The notes under the pieces were generated by a model. It did not search any database and had not been told where the DNA came from. It saw only the letters and a list, made by a program, of their open reading frames with translations. A DNA stretch of 64,000 nt from Ruminococcus sp. YE71 (lineage in GTDB: Bacteria; Bacillota; Clostridia; Oscillospirales; Ruminococcaceae). A program made the translations under genes and the position numbers. Of this stretch, positions 18,703 to 27,671 are shown piece after piece. The stretch spans positions 25,937-89,936 of the forward strand of contig NZ_FPIR01000004.1 in assembly GCF_900119155.1 (NCBI RefSeq). Reading direction: 5' to 3'. Each line of letters begins with the position of its first letter. Positions within the stretch are counted from its first letter, which is position 1.

Positions 18703-19215
18703 ATGAAGGAAAAAAACCTGATTCCGTTTAACGGAACGGAAGCTCAGGAACAGGAGCTGAAAAAGGTGATCGCAGAGCATCGCGATCAGCCGGGCGGACT
18801 TATGCCTACGCTCCAGAAAGCACAGGGCATCTACGGCTATCTGCCTATCGAGGTGCAGAAGATGATCGCCGACGGTCTGGGAATTTCCCTTTCCGAGGTG
18901 TACGGTGTAGCTACGTTCTACTCCCAGTTCTCGCTTACCCCGAAGGGCAAGCATCGTATCAGCGTCTGTCTCGGTACAGCGTGCTACGTTAAGGGCTCGG
19001 ACAAGGTGCTTGAGGCTGTTGAGAACCGTCTCGGTATCAAGTCGGGCGAATGCACACAGGACGGAATGTTCTCAATAGATTCCTGCCGCTGCGTAGGTGC
19101 GTGCGGACTTGCTCCCGTAATGCTCGTTGATGAAGACGTTTACGGCAAGCTCACACCCGATCAGGTGGGCAAGATACTCGATTCCTACCTTGAAAATAAA
19201 GGAGGTAACGAATAA
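18703..19215 (+). CDS. hydC: Electron-bifurcating hydrogenase subunit HydC (NuoE-like)
   Basis: 170 residues. A thioredoxin-like [2Fe-2S] protein with the four-cysteine pattern in CLGTACYVKG (about 88-93) and CRCVGACG (about 128-132), after a helical N-terminus with the family motif PTLQKAQGIYGYLP. In HydABC complexes this subunit passes electrons near the FMN of HydB. GGAGGTTGGTGCT precedes the ATG. The stop overlaps the hydB start (TAATG), so the subunits are translationally coupled. It heads an operon with hydB and hydA. Confidence 0.93.
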   Translation: MKEKNLIPFNGTEAQEQELKKVIAEHRDQPGGLMPTLQKAQGIYGYLPIEVQKMIADGLGISLSEVYGVATFYSQFSLTPKGKHRISVCLGTACYVKGSDKVLEAVENRLGIKSGECTQDGMFSIDSCRCVGACGLAPVMLVDEDVYGKLTPDQVGKILDSYLENKGGNE

Positions 19216-21107
19216 TGACTATTGCAGAACTCAATAAGATCTATGACGAGTACTCCGATCTCGTAAAGGTCAGAAGACTCGTTGCCGAGGAAGGCGCTAA
19301 GCTCGCCGAGAAGACCGGCTACAGAAAGCAGATCCTTGTTTGCGGCGGTACAGGCTGTACTTCGTCGGGAAGCAAGAAGGTCGTAGAAGCTCTTGAGGAC
19401 GAACTCAAGAAGCAGGGCCTTGAGAAGGAAGTTCTCGTTGTAAAGACGGGCTGCTTCGGTCTCTGCGCACTTGGTCCTATCATGATCGTATACCCCGAGG
19501 GTGCTTTCTATTCTCAGGCTACTCCCGAGGGCGTAAGAAGAGTTGTTGACGAGCACATCAAGAACGGCAACATCGTTAAGGATCTGCTCTATAAGGAGAC
19601 TGTTCACGAGGACGGCTCCATCAATCCTCTGTCCGAGACTGCTTTCTATAAGAAGCAGAAGAGAATCTCCCTCAGAAACTGCGGCGTTATCGACCCCGAG
19701 AACATCAACGAGTACATCGCAACCAAGGGCTATCAGGCTCTCGCTAAGGTACTTACCGAGATGAGCGAGGACGACGTTGTTCAGTGCCTGCTCGATTCCG
19801 GACTCCGCGGACGCGGCGGTGCGGGCTTCCCCACCGGCAGAAAGTGGATGTTCGCTAAGGGCGCTCCCGGAGACGTTAAGTACGTTGCTTGTAACGCTGA
19901 CGAGGGCGACCCCGGTGCATTCATGGATCGTTCCATCCTTGAGGGCGACCCCCACGCTATCATCGAGGCTATGACCATCGCTGGTCACACCATCGGCGCT
20001 CACCAGGGCTTCATCTATGTTCGTGCTGAGTATCCTGTTGCTGTACAGCGTCTTGAGATCGCTCTCAAGCAGGCAAGAGAGTACGGCCTCCTCGGCAAGA
20101 ATATCCTTGACACCGGATTCGACTTCGATATCGAGATCAGACTCGGCGCAGGCGCATTCGTTTGCGGTGAGGAAACTGCTCTTATGACCTCTATCGAGGG
20201 TAACCGCGGTGAGCCGAGACCCCGTCCTCCGTTCCCTGCTGTAAAGGGTCTGTTCGGCAAGCCTACTCTGCTCAACAACGTTGAGACTTACTCCAACATT
20301 CCTCAGATCATCCGCAAGGGTGCTGACTGGTACGCTTCCATGGGTACCGCAACCTCCAAGGGCACCAAGGTATTCGCTCTCGGCGGTAAGATCACTAACG
20401 TTGGTCTCGTTGAGGTTCCGATGGGAACTACTCTCCGTGAGATCATCGAAGAGATCGGCGGCGGCATCCCCAACGGCAAGGCATTCAAGGCTGCTCAGAC
20501 AGGTGGTCCTTCCGGCGGATGCATCCCTCCCCAGCACATCGATACTCCTATCGACTATGAGTCCCTGTCTGCTATCGGCTCTATGATGGGCTCCGGCGGA
20601 CTTATCATCATGGATGAGGACAACTGCATGGTAGACGTTGCTAAGTTCTACCTCAACTTCACCGTTGATGAGAGCTGCGGTAAGTGTACTCCCTGCCGTA
20701 TCGGTACCAAGAGACTCTGCGAGTACCTTGAGAAGATCACCGAAGGCAACGGCACTATGGAAGACCTCGACAAGATCGAAGAGCTTTCCAACCACATGAA
20801 GAGCTCGTCGCTCTGCGCACTCGGTCAGTCCGCTCCTAACCCTGTACTTTCTACTATCAAGTACTTCAAGGACGAGTACATCGACCACATCGAGAACAAG
20901 CACTGCACCGCAGGTGTCTGCAAGAACCTGCTCAGCTATGAGATCATCGCCGATAAGTGCAAGGGCTGCACGCTCTGCGCAAGAAACTGCCCCGTTGGTG
21001 CTATCAGCGGTACTGTTAAGCAGCCCCACGTTATTGATTCCGCTAAGTGCATCAAGTGCGGCGTCTGCATGAACAATTGTAAGTTCGGCGCGATCATCAG
21101 GAAGTAA
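19215..21107 (+). CDS. hydB: Electron-bifurcating hydrogenase subunit HydB (NuoF-like)
   Basis: 630 residues. Domains in order: an N-terminal thioredoxin-like [2Fe-2S] domain (CGGTGCTSSG at about 43, TGCFGLCALGP at about 82); the NADH/FMN core with GRGGAGFPTGRKW (about 197); the NuoF [4Fe-4S] site SCGKCTPCRIGTKR (about 486); and a C-terminal 2x[4Fe-4S] ferredoxin domain (CKGCTLCARNC, CIKCGVCMNNC). This is the flavin bifurcation subunit that couples NADH and reduced ferredoxin oxidation to H2 evolution. Such a complex has been characterised in Ruminococcus albus. Codon use is strongly biased, as expected of a highly expressed fermentation enzyme. Confidence 0.95.
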   Translation: MTIAELNKIYDEYSDLVKVRRLVAEEGAKLAEKTGYRKQILVCGGTGCTSSGSKKVVEALEDELKKQGLEKEVLVVKTGCFGLCALGPIMIVYPEGAFYSQATPEGVRRVVDEHIKNGNIVKDLLYKETVHEDGSINPLSETAFYKKQKRISLRNCGVIDPENINEYIATKGYQALAKVLTEMSEDDVVQCLLDSGLRGRGGAGFPTGRKWMFAKGAPGDVKYVACNADEGDPGAFMDRSILEGDPHAIIEAMTIAGHTIGAHQGFIYVRAEYPVAVQRLEIALKQAREYGLLGKNILDTGFDFDIEIRLGAGAFVCGEETALMTSIEGNRGEPRPRPPFPAVKGLFGKPTLLNNVETYSNIPQIIRKGADWYASMGTATSKGTKVFALGGKITNVGLVEVPMGTTLREIIEEIGGGIPNGKAFKAAQTGGPSGGCIPPQHIDTPIDYESLSAIGSMMGSGGLIIMDEDNCMVDVAKFYLNFTVDESCGKCTPCRIGTKRLCEYLEKITEGNGTMEDLDKIEELSNHMKSSSLCALGQSAPNPVLSTIKYFKDEYIDHIENKHCTAGVCKNLLSYEIIADKCKGCTLCARNCPVGAISGTVKQPHVIDSAKCIKCGVCMNNCKFGAIIRK

Positions 21108-21120
21108 GGGAGGAACAATC

Positions 21121-22872
21121 ATGGCTAATGAAACTACAGAAATGATCCACCTTAAGGTCAATGGCATACCTGTTGAGGTACCGAAGGGAGCTACTCTGCT
21201 CGACGCTGCTAAGGCTGTAAACGTTGAGGTCCCCACTCTTTGCTATCTTAAGGATATAAACTGCATCGGCGCTTGCCGTGTCTGCGTTGTTGAGGCTGTA
21301 GGCAGAAGAGGTCTGCTCGCTGCCTGCGTATACCCTGCTGAGGAAGGCATGGAAGTACTCACAAATACTCCTGCTGTACGTCACTCCCGCAAGACCACGC
21401 TTGAGCTGCTGCTCTCCAATCACAAGAAAAAGTGTCTCTCCTGCGAGCGCAGCGAGATCTGCGAGCTCCAGAGACTTGCTCGTGAGTACGGCGTTGACGA
21501 GGATAAGTTCAGCGGCGAGAACGATGAACAGTTCCCCATCGACGACAGCTCGGCTTACGTTGTCCGCGACAACAACAAGTGTATCCACTGTATGCGCTGC
21601 GTTGCCGCTTGTAAGGACGTTCAGGGCGTAAGCGTTATCGGACCTATCAGAAGAGGTTTCGCTAAGCACATCGGTTCCGCTTTCGACATGGAGCTTGCTG
21701 ATGTTCCCTGCGTAGGCTGCGGTCAGTGTATCGTTGCCTGTCCTGTAGGCGCTCTCACCGAGAAGAGCAACACAGACAAGGTTTGGGACGCTATCGCTGA
21801 TCCCAACAAGAAGGTAGTATTCTTCACCGCTCCTTCCGTTCGTGCAACCGTTGGCGAAGCTTTCGGTATGCCCGTAGGAACCAACGCTGAAGGCAAGATG
21901 GTAGCTGCTATCAGAAGACTCGGCGACGTTAAGGTCTTCAACATGGACGTTACCGCTGACCTCACCATCATGGAAGAGGCTAATGAGCTCATCGAGCGCA
22001 TCTCCAACGGCGGCACAATGCCTATGTTCACTTCCTGCTGTCCTGGTTGGGTAAAGTTCTGCGAGCACTACTACCCCGATTTCCTGCCGCACCTCTCCAG
22101 CTGCAAGTCCCCGCAGCAGATGTTCGGCGCAGTTCTCAAGAGCTACTACTGCGAGAAGAACGGCATCGATCCTAAGGATCTGTTCGTTGTCAGCGTAATC
22201 CCCTGCACCGCTAAGAAGTTCGAGGTAACCCGCGAAGAGCAGAGAAGCGGCGACTTTGACGATGTAGATGTAGCACTCACCACCAGAGAGCTCGCAAGAA
22301 TGATCAAGAACTCCGCTATCAAGTTCACCGATCTTGAGGATGAGAAGTTCGACGATCCGTTCGAGATCGCTACAGGCGGCGGCGCTATCTTCGGTGCTAC
22401 AGGCGGTGTTATGGAGGCTGCTCTCAGAACAGCTGCCTGCATCCTCGACGGTTCCTCCAAGGCTGTTGACTTCGTAGAAGTTCGCGGCACTAAGGGCATC
22501 AAGGAGGCTACCTACACCGTAGCCGGCAAGGAGATCAAGGTCGCAGTTGCTTCCGGTCTTGCTAACGCAAGAAAGGTAGTTGACTCTATCATCAGCGGCG
22601 AAAAGGACTACACCTTCGTTGAGATCATGGCTTGCCCCGGTGGCTGCATCAACGGCGGCGGTCAGCCTTATCAGACTGATTCTGTACGCAACTACGTTGA
22701 CCTCAAGGCTCTCAGAGCTAAGGCACTCTACGACTACGACGTAGACAGCAAGATCAGAATGTCTCACGAGAGCCCTGTTATGAAGGTCCTCTACGATGAG
22801 TACTTCGAGGCTCCCGGTAAGGAGAAGGCACACCACCTGCTCCACACCACCTACGTTAAGAGAGGCAAGTAA
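21121..22872 (+). CDS. hydA: [FeFe]-hydrogenase catalytic subunit HydA
   Basis: 583 residues. The N-terminus has a [2Fe-2S] domain (CYLKDINCIGACRVC), a His-Cys3 [4Fe-4S] site (HKKKCLSCERSEIC, about 101-113) and two [4Fe-4S] sites (CIHCMRCVAACK, CVGCGQCIVACP; about 158-206). The catalytic domain has the three H-cluster signatures: L1 FTSCCPGWVKF (about 303), L2 VIPCTAKKFE (about 360) and L3 MACPGGCINGGGQP (about 502). All H-cluster cysteines are present, so active H2 production is expected. GGGAGG precedes the ATG, 13 bp after hydB. Maturases HydE/F/G are not in this window. Confidence 0.97.
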   Translation: MANETTEMIHLKVNGIPVEVPKGATLLDAAKAVNVEVPTLCYLKDINCIGACRVCVVEAVGRRGLLAACVYPAEEGMEVLTNTPAVRHSRKTTLELLLSNHKKKCLSCERSEICELQRLAREYGVDEDKFSGENDEQFPIDDSSAYVVRDNNKCIHCMRCVAACKDVQGVSVIGPIRRGFAKHIGSAFDMELADVPCVGCGQCIVACPVGALTEKSNTDKVWDAIADPNKKVVFFTAPSVRATVGEAFGMPVGTNAEGKMVAAIRRLGDVKVFNMDVTADLTIMEEANELIERISNGGTMPMFTSCCPGWVKFCEHYYPDFLPHLSSCKSPQQMFGAVLKSYYCEKNGIDPKDLFVVSVIPCTAKKFEVTREEQRSGDFDDVDVALTTRELARMIKNSAIKFTDLEDEKFDDPFEIATGGGAIFGATGGVMEAALRTAACILDGSSKAVDFVEVRGTKGIKEATYTVAGKEIKVAVASGLANARKVVDSIISGEKDYTFVEIMACPGGCINGGGQPYQTDSVRNYVDLKALRAKALYDYDVDSKIRMSHESPVMKVLYDEYFEAPGKEKAHHLLHTTYVKRGK

Positions 22873-22909
22873 TTGTAATTGCACTTGCACTTGACATAAC
22901 GCAAGCTTT

Positions 22910-22942
22910 ACGCTCCCGTCCGAATGGATGGGAGCGTTTTTT
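22910..22942 (+). terminator. Intrinsic terminator of the hydrogenase operon
   Basis: ACGCTCCC and GGGAGCGT arms around GTCCGAATGGAT, followed by TTTTTT, 38 bp after hydA. Confidence 0.88.
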
Positions 22943-22965
22943 GTCGTCCTCGGGCTTTGTTTTTT

Positions 22966-23384
22966 TCTTGGGGGAAACCTTTCTGAAGAAAGGTTCTCCC
23001 CCAAACCCCTTTCCAAAGACTTTTAATGCTTTTTGGCTTTTGGGTGATTCTTCCTTGCTTTGTGCTGATCGGGAAATGTGGAGTTCTCTTTTTCAATGGT
23101 CTGCTCCTTGCCAAAAAGACGGGCGAGGGTGGTTTACGCTTCATTCTGCGGAGAGGATATGGGCGAGCGTAAATATAGGATAGCAAAGAAAAAAGGCGGA
23201 AGCAAGCCCCCGCCCTACATAACAAAATTCCCGAAAATAACAGAATACATCTCTTGAAATGGTGATAGTCTATCTTCCAAATCACGCCCAACGAACGACA
23301 TATTAAAAGTCTTTGGAAAGGGGGTCTGGGGGGAGAACCTTTCTCCAGAAAGGTTTCCCCCCAGCATGACCCGCACTCACTCCC
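22966..23384. repeat. MITE-like interspersed repeat, copy R2
   Basis: About 419 bp, the most complete copy. Left end: TTGGGGGAAACCTTTCTGAA.., a hairpin closed by TTCTCCCCC, then CCCCTTTCCAAAGACTTTTAAT. Right end: ATATTAAAAGTCTTTGGAAA then GGGGG and a second hairpin (GAGAACCTTTCTC..GAAAGGTTTCCCC), then CCCGCACTCAC. Both ends are therefore inverted copies that also fold on themselves. It lies just after the hydrogenase terminator and ends about 20 bp before the pepF promoter. Confidence 0.8.
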
Positions 23385-23405
23385 CCAGCAATCGACGAGA
23401 TATGT

Positions 23406-23434
23406 TTGACACGGCGGTGAAAAAGTGGTATAAT
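23406..23434 (+). promoter_or_regulatory. SigA promoter of pepF
   Basis: TTGACA (23406-23411) and TATAAT (23429-23434), 17-bp spacer, about 45 bp before the ATG. Confidence 0.85.
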
Positions 23435-23479
23435 TAGTCTGGGCAAACTGCCTGAATACTTTAACAAAGGAGAACTATC

Positions 23480-25279
23480 ATGGCTGATGAAAGAATACCC
23501 AAGCGTGAAGAGCTTGACGTAAAGGATACATGGAAACTTGAGGACATCTACCCCACTGACGCGGACTGGGAGAACGACTTCAAGAAATTCGAGTCTATGA
23601 CCGAGAGGTACACCGCGTTCAAGGGTAGGCTCGGGGAGAGCGCGGAGACTCTGCTGGAATACTTCCGCCTGCGCGACGAGCTCGCGGTGCTTTCCGACAG
23701 TCTTGTGAACTACTCTATGCGCAAGAGCGACGAGAACACTGCAAACGCCGAGTATCAGGCGATGGTCGCAAGGCTGATGAGCGCTTACGCGGCGTTAAGC
23801 TCGGCTTCGAGCTTCGACACGCCCGAGCTCATCGCGATCCCCGACGACACCCTCGAAGGCTTCTACAAGACCTGCCCCGACCTCGAACTTTACCGCAGGG
23901 CGCTGGACAACATCCGCCGCCAGAAGGCTCATATCCTCTCGGAAGCTGAGGAGCGCATCCTCGCCCTTTCCTTCGAGATGGGCAGGGCGCCCGAGAATAT
24001 CTTCTCGATGTTCTCCGACGCCGACCTCAAATTCCCCGACGCTGCCGACAAGGACGGCAAGCTTCATCAGCTGACCCACGGCAGCTACATCCCGCTGGTG
24101 CAGTCCTCCGACAGGGTACTCCGCAAGAACGCCTTTGAAGCGCTCTACCACACCTACGACAGCTTCAAGAACACCTGCGCAGCGACTCTTTCGGCGCAGG
24201 TCAAGATGGTGAACTTCTACTCGCAGGCGAGACACTACGGCTCCGCCCTCGAAGCGGCGCTGGACAGCACCGAGATACCCGTCGAGGTCTACCACAACCT
24301 CATCTCGGCGGTGCATGACAATATGCAGTATATGTACGACTACGCGGCTCTGCGCAAGGAGCTGATGGGGCTCGACGAGCTGCATATGTACGACCTCTAC
24401 ACGCCCATCGTCTCCGACTTCGACATGAAGATAACCTTCGAGGAAGCCAAGGAGACCGTGCTTAAAGCGCTGTCGATCATGGGCGAGGAGTACGTTTCCA
24501 TCCTGAAAGAGGGCTTTGAGAACCGCTGGATAGACGTTTACGAGAACGAGGGCAAGACCAGCGGCGCTTACTCGGCGGGCGCGAGAGTTCACCCCTACGT
24601 GCTGCTCAACCACAAGGACACCCTCAACTGTATGTTCACGCTGGCGCACGAGATGGGTCACGCGATACACAGCTACTACTCCAACAAGTTCCAGCCCGTG
24701 GCTTATTCCGACTACAAAATTTTCGTGGCTGAGGTCGCTTCCACCTGCAACGAAGCTCTTCTGATGCAGTACCTGCTGAAAAACACCACCGACAAGAAGG
24801 AAAAGGCGTACCTCATCAACTACTTCCTCGAACAGTTCCGCACGACCCTCTACCGCCAGACCATGTTTGCGGAGTTCGAGCTGAAAATAAGCGAGATGGA
24901 CGCGGCAGGCGAAGCACTGACTGCCGAAAGCCTCTGCAAGCTCTACCGCGAACTGAACGAGCTGTACTTCGGCGAGAACGTCGTCATCGACAGCGAGATA
25001 GACCTGGAATGGGCAAGGATACCGCATTTCTACTACGATTTCTACGTTTACCAGTACGCGACGGGCTACTCGGCAGCTATCGCGCTCTCACAGCGCATCC
25101 TGAACGAAGGCGAGCCCGCAGTCCGCGACTACATCGACAACTTCCTGAAGGGCGGCTGCTCGGCTGACCCCATCTCCCTGCTGAGAGGTGCAGGCGTGGA
25201 TATGGCAAGCCCGAAGCCTGTTGCCGACGCGCTGAAACTGTTCGGAGAGCTTATCGGTCAGATGCGCGGGCTGATGTGA
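23480..25279 (+). CDS. pepF: Oligoendopeptidase F (M3B metallopeptidase)
   Basis: 599 residues, normal PepF length. The zinc site is AHEMGHAIHS (HExxH at about 389-393), followed by the M3 third-ligand region (IFVAEVASTCNE, Glu about 418) and the substrate-site segment FYDFYVYQYATGYSAA near the C-terminus. It cleaves short oligopeptides in the cytoplasm. AAAGGAGAACTATC precedes the ATG. The DUF5131-DUF4186 gene starts 5 bp after the stop, so the two are co-transcribed. Confidence 0.95.
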   Translation: MADERIPKREELDVKDTWKLEDIYPTDADWENDFKKFESMTERYTAFKGRLGESAETLLEYFRLRDELAVLSDSLVNYSMRKSDENTANAEYQAMVARLMSAYAALSSASSFDTPELIAIPDDTLEGFYKTCPDLELYRRALDNIRRQKAHILSEAEERILALSFEMGRAPENIFSMFSDADLKFPDAADKDGKLHQLTHGSYIPLVQSSDRVLRKNAFEALYHTYDSFKNTCAATLSAQVKMVNFYSQARHYGSALEAALDSTEIPVEVYHNLISAVHDNMQYMYDYAALRKELMGLDELHMYDLYTPIVSDFDMKITFEEAKETVLKALSIMGEEYVSILKEGFENRWIDVYENEGKTSGAYSAGARVHPYVLLNHKDTLNCMFTLAHEMGHAIHSYYSNKFQPVAYSDYKIFVAEVASTCNEALLMQYLLKNTTDKKEKAYLINYFLEQFRTTLYRQTMFAEFELKISEMDAAGEALTAESLCKLYRELNELYFGENVVIDSEIDLEWARIPHFYYDFYVYQYATGYSAAIALSQRILNEGEPAVRDYIDNFLKGGCSADPISLLRGAGVDMASPKPVADALKLFGELIGQMRGLM

Positions 25280-25283
25280 GCTC

Positions 25284-26387
25284 ATGCCTGTCTGGAATCC
25301 GTGGCACGGCTGCAAGAAGCTCAGCCCCGGCTGTCAGAACTGCTACGTCTACAGGCGTGACAGCAGCATCGGCAAGGACGCTTCGGAGATCACAAAAACG
25401 GGGAGCTACGACCTGCCGCTGAAAAAAGACCGTCAGGGCAGGTTCAAGCTCACGCCCGAGAGCGGCGTCGTGTTCACCTGCATGACCTCGGATTTCTTCC
25501 TGCCCGAAGCCGACGGCTGGCGCGAGGGCTGCTGGGACATCATCAGGCAGCGGAGCGACCTGCACTTCCACATCATCACCAAGCGCATCGACCGCTTTGC
25601 AGAGTGCATCCCTGACGACTGGGGCGACGGCTGGGAGAACGTCACGATCTCCTGTACCTGCGAGGATCAGGAACGCGCCGACTTCCGACTGCCCGTCTTC
25701 ATCGGGCTGCCGATAAAGCACCGCCGCATCGTCTCCGAACCCATGCTTGAAGAGATAAACATCGAGAAATACCTCGCGGACGGGCTTATCGAACAGGTGA
25801 CCTGCGGCGGCGAGTCGGGCGAAAATGCGCGGCTGTGCAGCTTCGACTGGGTGAAGGAGCTTCGCCGTCAGTGCGTTCGCAGCGGAGTGCCGTTTTACTT
25901 CAAGCAGACGGGTGCGCTTTTCCGCATGAACGGCAAGGATTACCGCATCGAACGGCGATTTCAGATGGCGCAGGCGGAAAAATCGGGCTACAGCTACACC
26001 CCGAACACGGGCTGCGCCGACCGCATCCGCTACACGCTCCCGACCCGCGCCGACCTGTTCGCAAGGCTCGCAAAGTCAACTTTCCGCAGCCGTTTCCGCC
26101 TCTCGGACGAGGACAGGCAGTACATCGCCGACAAGGGGCTCGATGTGATACGCGCCCACGCCGCCGATTTCGTGGCGAAAAAACTCGCCCCCGAAAATCC
26201 CCCCAAGGACGGCAGGCAGACCCCCATGCGCGGTCACCCCATCTTCAAGGCACAGCACGCCACCGCCTGCTGCTGCCGCGGCTGCCTCGAAAAATGGCAC
26301 AACATCCCCTCGGGCAAGACCCTCACCGACCGCGAGTGCGCCTACATCACCGACGTCCTCATGGACTGGGTGGTTAAACGCCTGTAG
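25284..26387 (+). CDS. DUF5131 (Gp37/Gp68-like) protein fused to DUF4186
   Basis: 367 residues. Residues 1-250 follow the DUF5131 / phage Gp37-Gp68 pattern, opening MPVWNPWHGCKKLSPGCQNC with closely spaced Cys residues and later HFHIITKRI and TCGGESG. The family is often compared with radical-SAM-like folds, but its activity is unestablished. Residues ~255-367 match DUF4186 (FRSRFRLSDEDRQYIADKG, QTPMRGHPIFKAQHATACCC, RGCLEKWH). A His/Cys cluster ATACCCRGC could bind metal or Fe-S. Both parts usually occur as separate proteins, so the fusion is notable. No clear ribosome site is seen; translation is probably coupled to pepF. Confidence 0.75.
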   Translation: MPVWNPWHGCKKLSPGCQNCYVYRRDSSIGKDASEITKTGSYDLPLKKDRQGRFKLTPESGVVFTCMTSDFFLPEADGWREGCWDIIRQRSDLHFHIITKRIDRFAECIPDDWGDGWENVTISCTCEDQERADFRLPVFIGLPIKHRRIVSEPMLEEINIEKYLADGLIEQVTCGGESGENARLCSFDWVKELRRQCVRSGVPFYFKQTGALFRMNGKDYRIERRFQMAQAEKSGYSYTPNTGCADRIRYTLPTRADLFARLAKSTFRSRFRLSDEDRQYIADKGLDVIRAHAADFVAKKLAPENPPKDGRQTPMRGHPIFKAQHATACCCRGCLEKWHNIPSGKTLTDRECAYITDVLMDWVVKRL

Positions 26388-26399
26388 AGTGCAGGTCTT

Positions 26400-26632
26400 A
26401 ACCGGGGAAACCCGCCTTTTTCTTTGCTATCCTATATATATCCGCTCCGCAGAATGAAGTGTTACGCACTCACGAACGTCTTTTTGGCAAGGGGCAACCA
26501 TATAGGAGAAGAACACCAAACTTCCCGACCAACACAAATTAAAGAAGAATAACCCAAAAGCCAAAAAGCATTAAAAGTCTTTGGAAATGGGTTTGGGGAT
26601 AACCTTTCTTCAGAAAGGTTTCCCCCAAGAAA
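26400..26632. repeat. MITE-like interspersed repeat, truncated copy R3 (inverted)
   Basis: Runs opposite to R1/R2. Its right side has CCCAAAAGCCAAAAAGCATT, AAAAGTCTTTGGAAATGGG, then the hairpin ATAACCTTTCTTCAGAAAGG followed by TTTCCCCC. Inner modules AACGTCTTTTTGGCAAGG and AGAATGAAGTG are inverse copies of those in R2. The other terminal hairpin is missing, so one end is truncated. Confidence 0.7.
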
Positions 26633-26636
26633 ACAA

Positions 26637-26675
26637 AAAAAGGCACTTCTGTCGAAAGAACAGGAGTGCCTTTTT
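26637..26675 (-). terminator. Intrinsic terminator of ptsH (bidirectional)
   Basis: AAAAAGGCACTTCTGT and ACAGGAGTGCCTTTTT form a long stem with A and T tracts on both sides, 3 bp past the ptsH stop. The arm AAGGCACTT is shared with three other terminators in the window. Confidence 0.85.
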
Positions 26676-26678
26676 GGT

Positions 26679-26942
26679 TCAGTTGAATCGGTTTTCAAAC
26701 ATTGCTGCGAGTTCGTCGAGGACCTGCTGTTCGTTCTCGCCGCTGACTTCGAGGGTCGGTCTTGCGCCGCAGTCGATGCCTGCCATCATGACAGCCATAA
26801 CGGACTTGGCGTTGGTGCGTTTTCCGTTGTAGACCAGCGTTATCTCGCAGTCCTTATACGACTGTGCCGCCTTTGAAAAAACGCCTGCGGGTCTCATGTG
26901 AAGGCCCTCGTCGTTGAGCACAATTACAGTTTTTGATACCAT
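26679..26942 (-). CDS. ptsH: Phosphocarrier protein HPr
   Basis: 87 residues, full HPr length. It carries the PTS phosphorylation site His15 in NDEGLHMRPAG and the HPr-kinase regulatory serine in RTNAKSVMAV (Ser47, the Ser46 equivalent). It should therefore act both in sugar phosphotransfer and in CcpA-type catabolite control. I chose the second ATG (26942) because GGAAGGG lies six bases before it, whereas it abuts the first. It is a stand-alone gene here with its own promoter; EI (ptsI) is not adjacent. Confidence 0.93.
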   Translation of the reverse strand: MVSKTVIVLNDEGLHMRPAGVFSKAAQSYKDCEITLVYNGKRTNAKSVMAVMMAGIDCGARPTLEVSGENEQQVLDELAAMFENRFN

Positions 26943-26993
26943 TTGCATCCCTTCCTTTCATGTTTTGTCACATTAAATCTTTAGCTTGTTAAT

Positions 26994-27022
26994 ATTATAA
27001 CACACTTTTCTGCATATTTCAA
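26994..27022 (-). promoter_or_regulatory. SigA promoter of ptsH
   Basis: On the minus strand, TTGAAA (27022-27017) and TATAAT (26999-26994), 17-bp spacer. The leader is about 45 nt. Confidence 0.8.
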
Positions 27023-27173
27023 CAGGCTGCGGCAAAATCCCTTGAAGTGCGGCAATATTTTGGCATTGTAAACATTTTTTTTAGTGTTTTTTGTTTATTA
27101 TCACCATTGTGTGAAAAAGTTCGCGCTATTTTTGTATTTCATGATAAAAATATTGTTTTACGATAAAAACCTA

Positions 27174-27202
27174 TTGACAAACGATTTTCTTTGTGCTATA
27201 AT
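27174..27202 (+). promoter_or_regulatory. SigA promoter of the 27.2-28.8 kb gene pair
   Basis: TTGACA (27174-27179) and TATAAT (27197-27202), 17-bp spacer. Because this promoter lies inside the longer open frame, translation must start downstream, at 27234. Confidence 0.85.
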
Positions 27203-27233
27203 CATATCGGACAAAGGAAAGGAGACAGCCGAA

Positions 27234-27662
27234 ATGACACAGATAAAAAAGACTGCTCTGAAACTCTCGGCTGTGCTTCTGCTGATAACGGCGGTGCTCT
27301 GCCTGACCCATCTCACGGAGCTGCAAATGACGTGGTATATGCTCACCCACGCGGAGGACTTCGCGGCGATAGAGCGAGGGTTCGACGCGGTGAAAGAGGG
27401 TTCGCAGTACAGGCTTGTTTACAGCGGCGGCAGCTTCGAGATCGACGCTGCAAAAATAGTCGCGGCGGACGCGGAAACGACCCGTGCGATGGATCGCATC
27501 ACCGAACACTTCGGGACGGACTGGGCTTATTTCGCCGACGGCAGCGTGTTCGTCCTTGCAGGAGGGCTCCGTGTCGGAGAGGTCGGCAAGGAAAAGTCAT
27601 ATTATTTCAGGCTCGGAAACGGCAGGCGGCAGGTTTGCAGCCGAGTGCATGACGTGGGTTAG
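27234..27662 (+). CDS. Small membrane-anchored protein of unknown function
   Basis: 142 residues. One N-terminal hydrophobic helix (about 7-27), then a ~110-residue soluble domain with a mixed alpha/beta pattern (YRLVYSGGSFEIDAAKI, YFADGSVFVLAGG). I do not recognise a family. AGGAAAGGAG lies before the ATG and the SigA promoter sits about 32 bp upstream. It ends 9 bp before the next membrane protein gene, with which it is probably co-transcribed. Confidence 0.7.
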   Translation: MTQIKKTALKLSAVLLLITAVLCLTHLTELQMTWYMLTHAEDFAAIERGFDAVKEGSQYRLVYSGGSFEIDAAKIVAADAETTRAMDRITEHFGTDWAYFADGSVFVLAGGLRVGEVGKEKSYYFRLGNGRRQVCSRVHDVG

Positions 27663-27671
27663 GAGGAGAAC

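Noticed and set aside
26076..26300. Minus-strand open frames within the DUF4186 part
   Set aside because: Shadows of a well-supported plus-strand domain, without a start signal.
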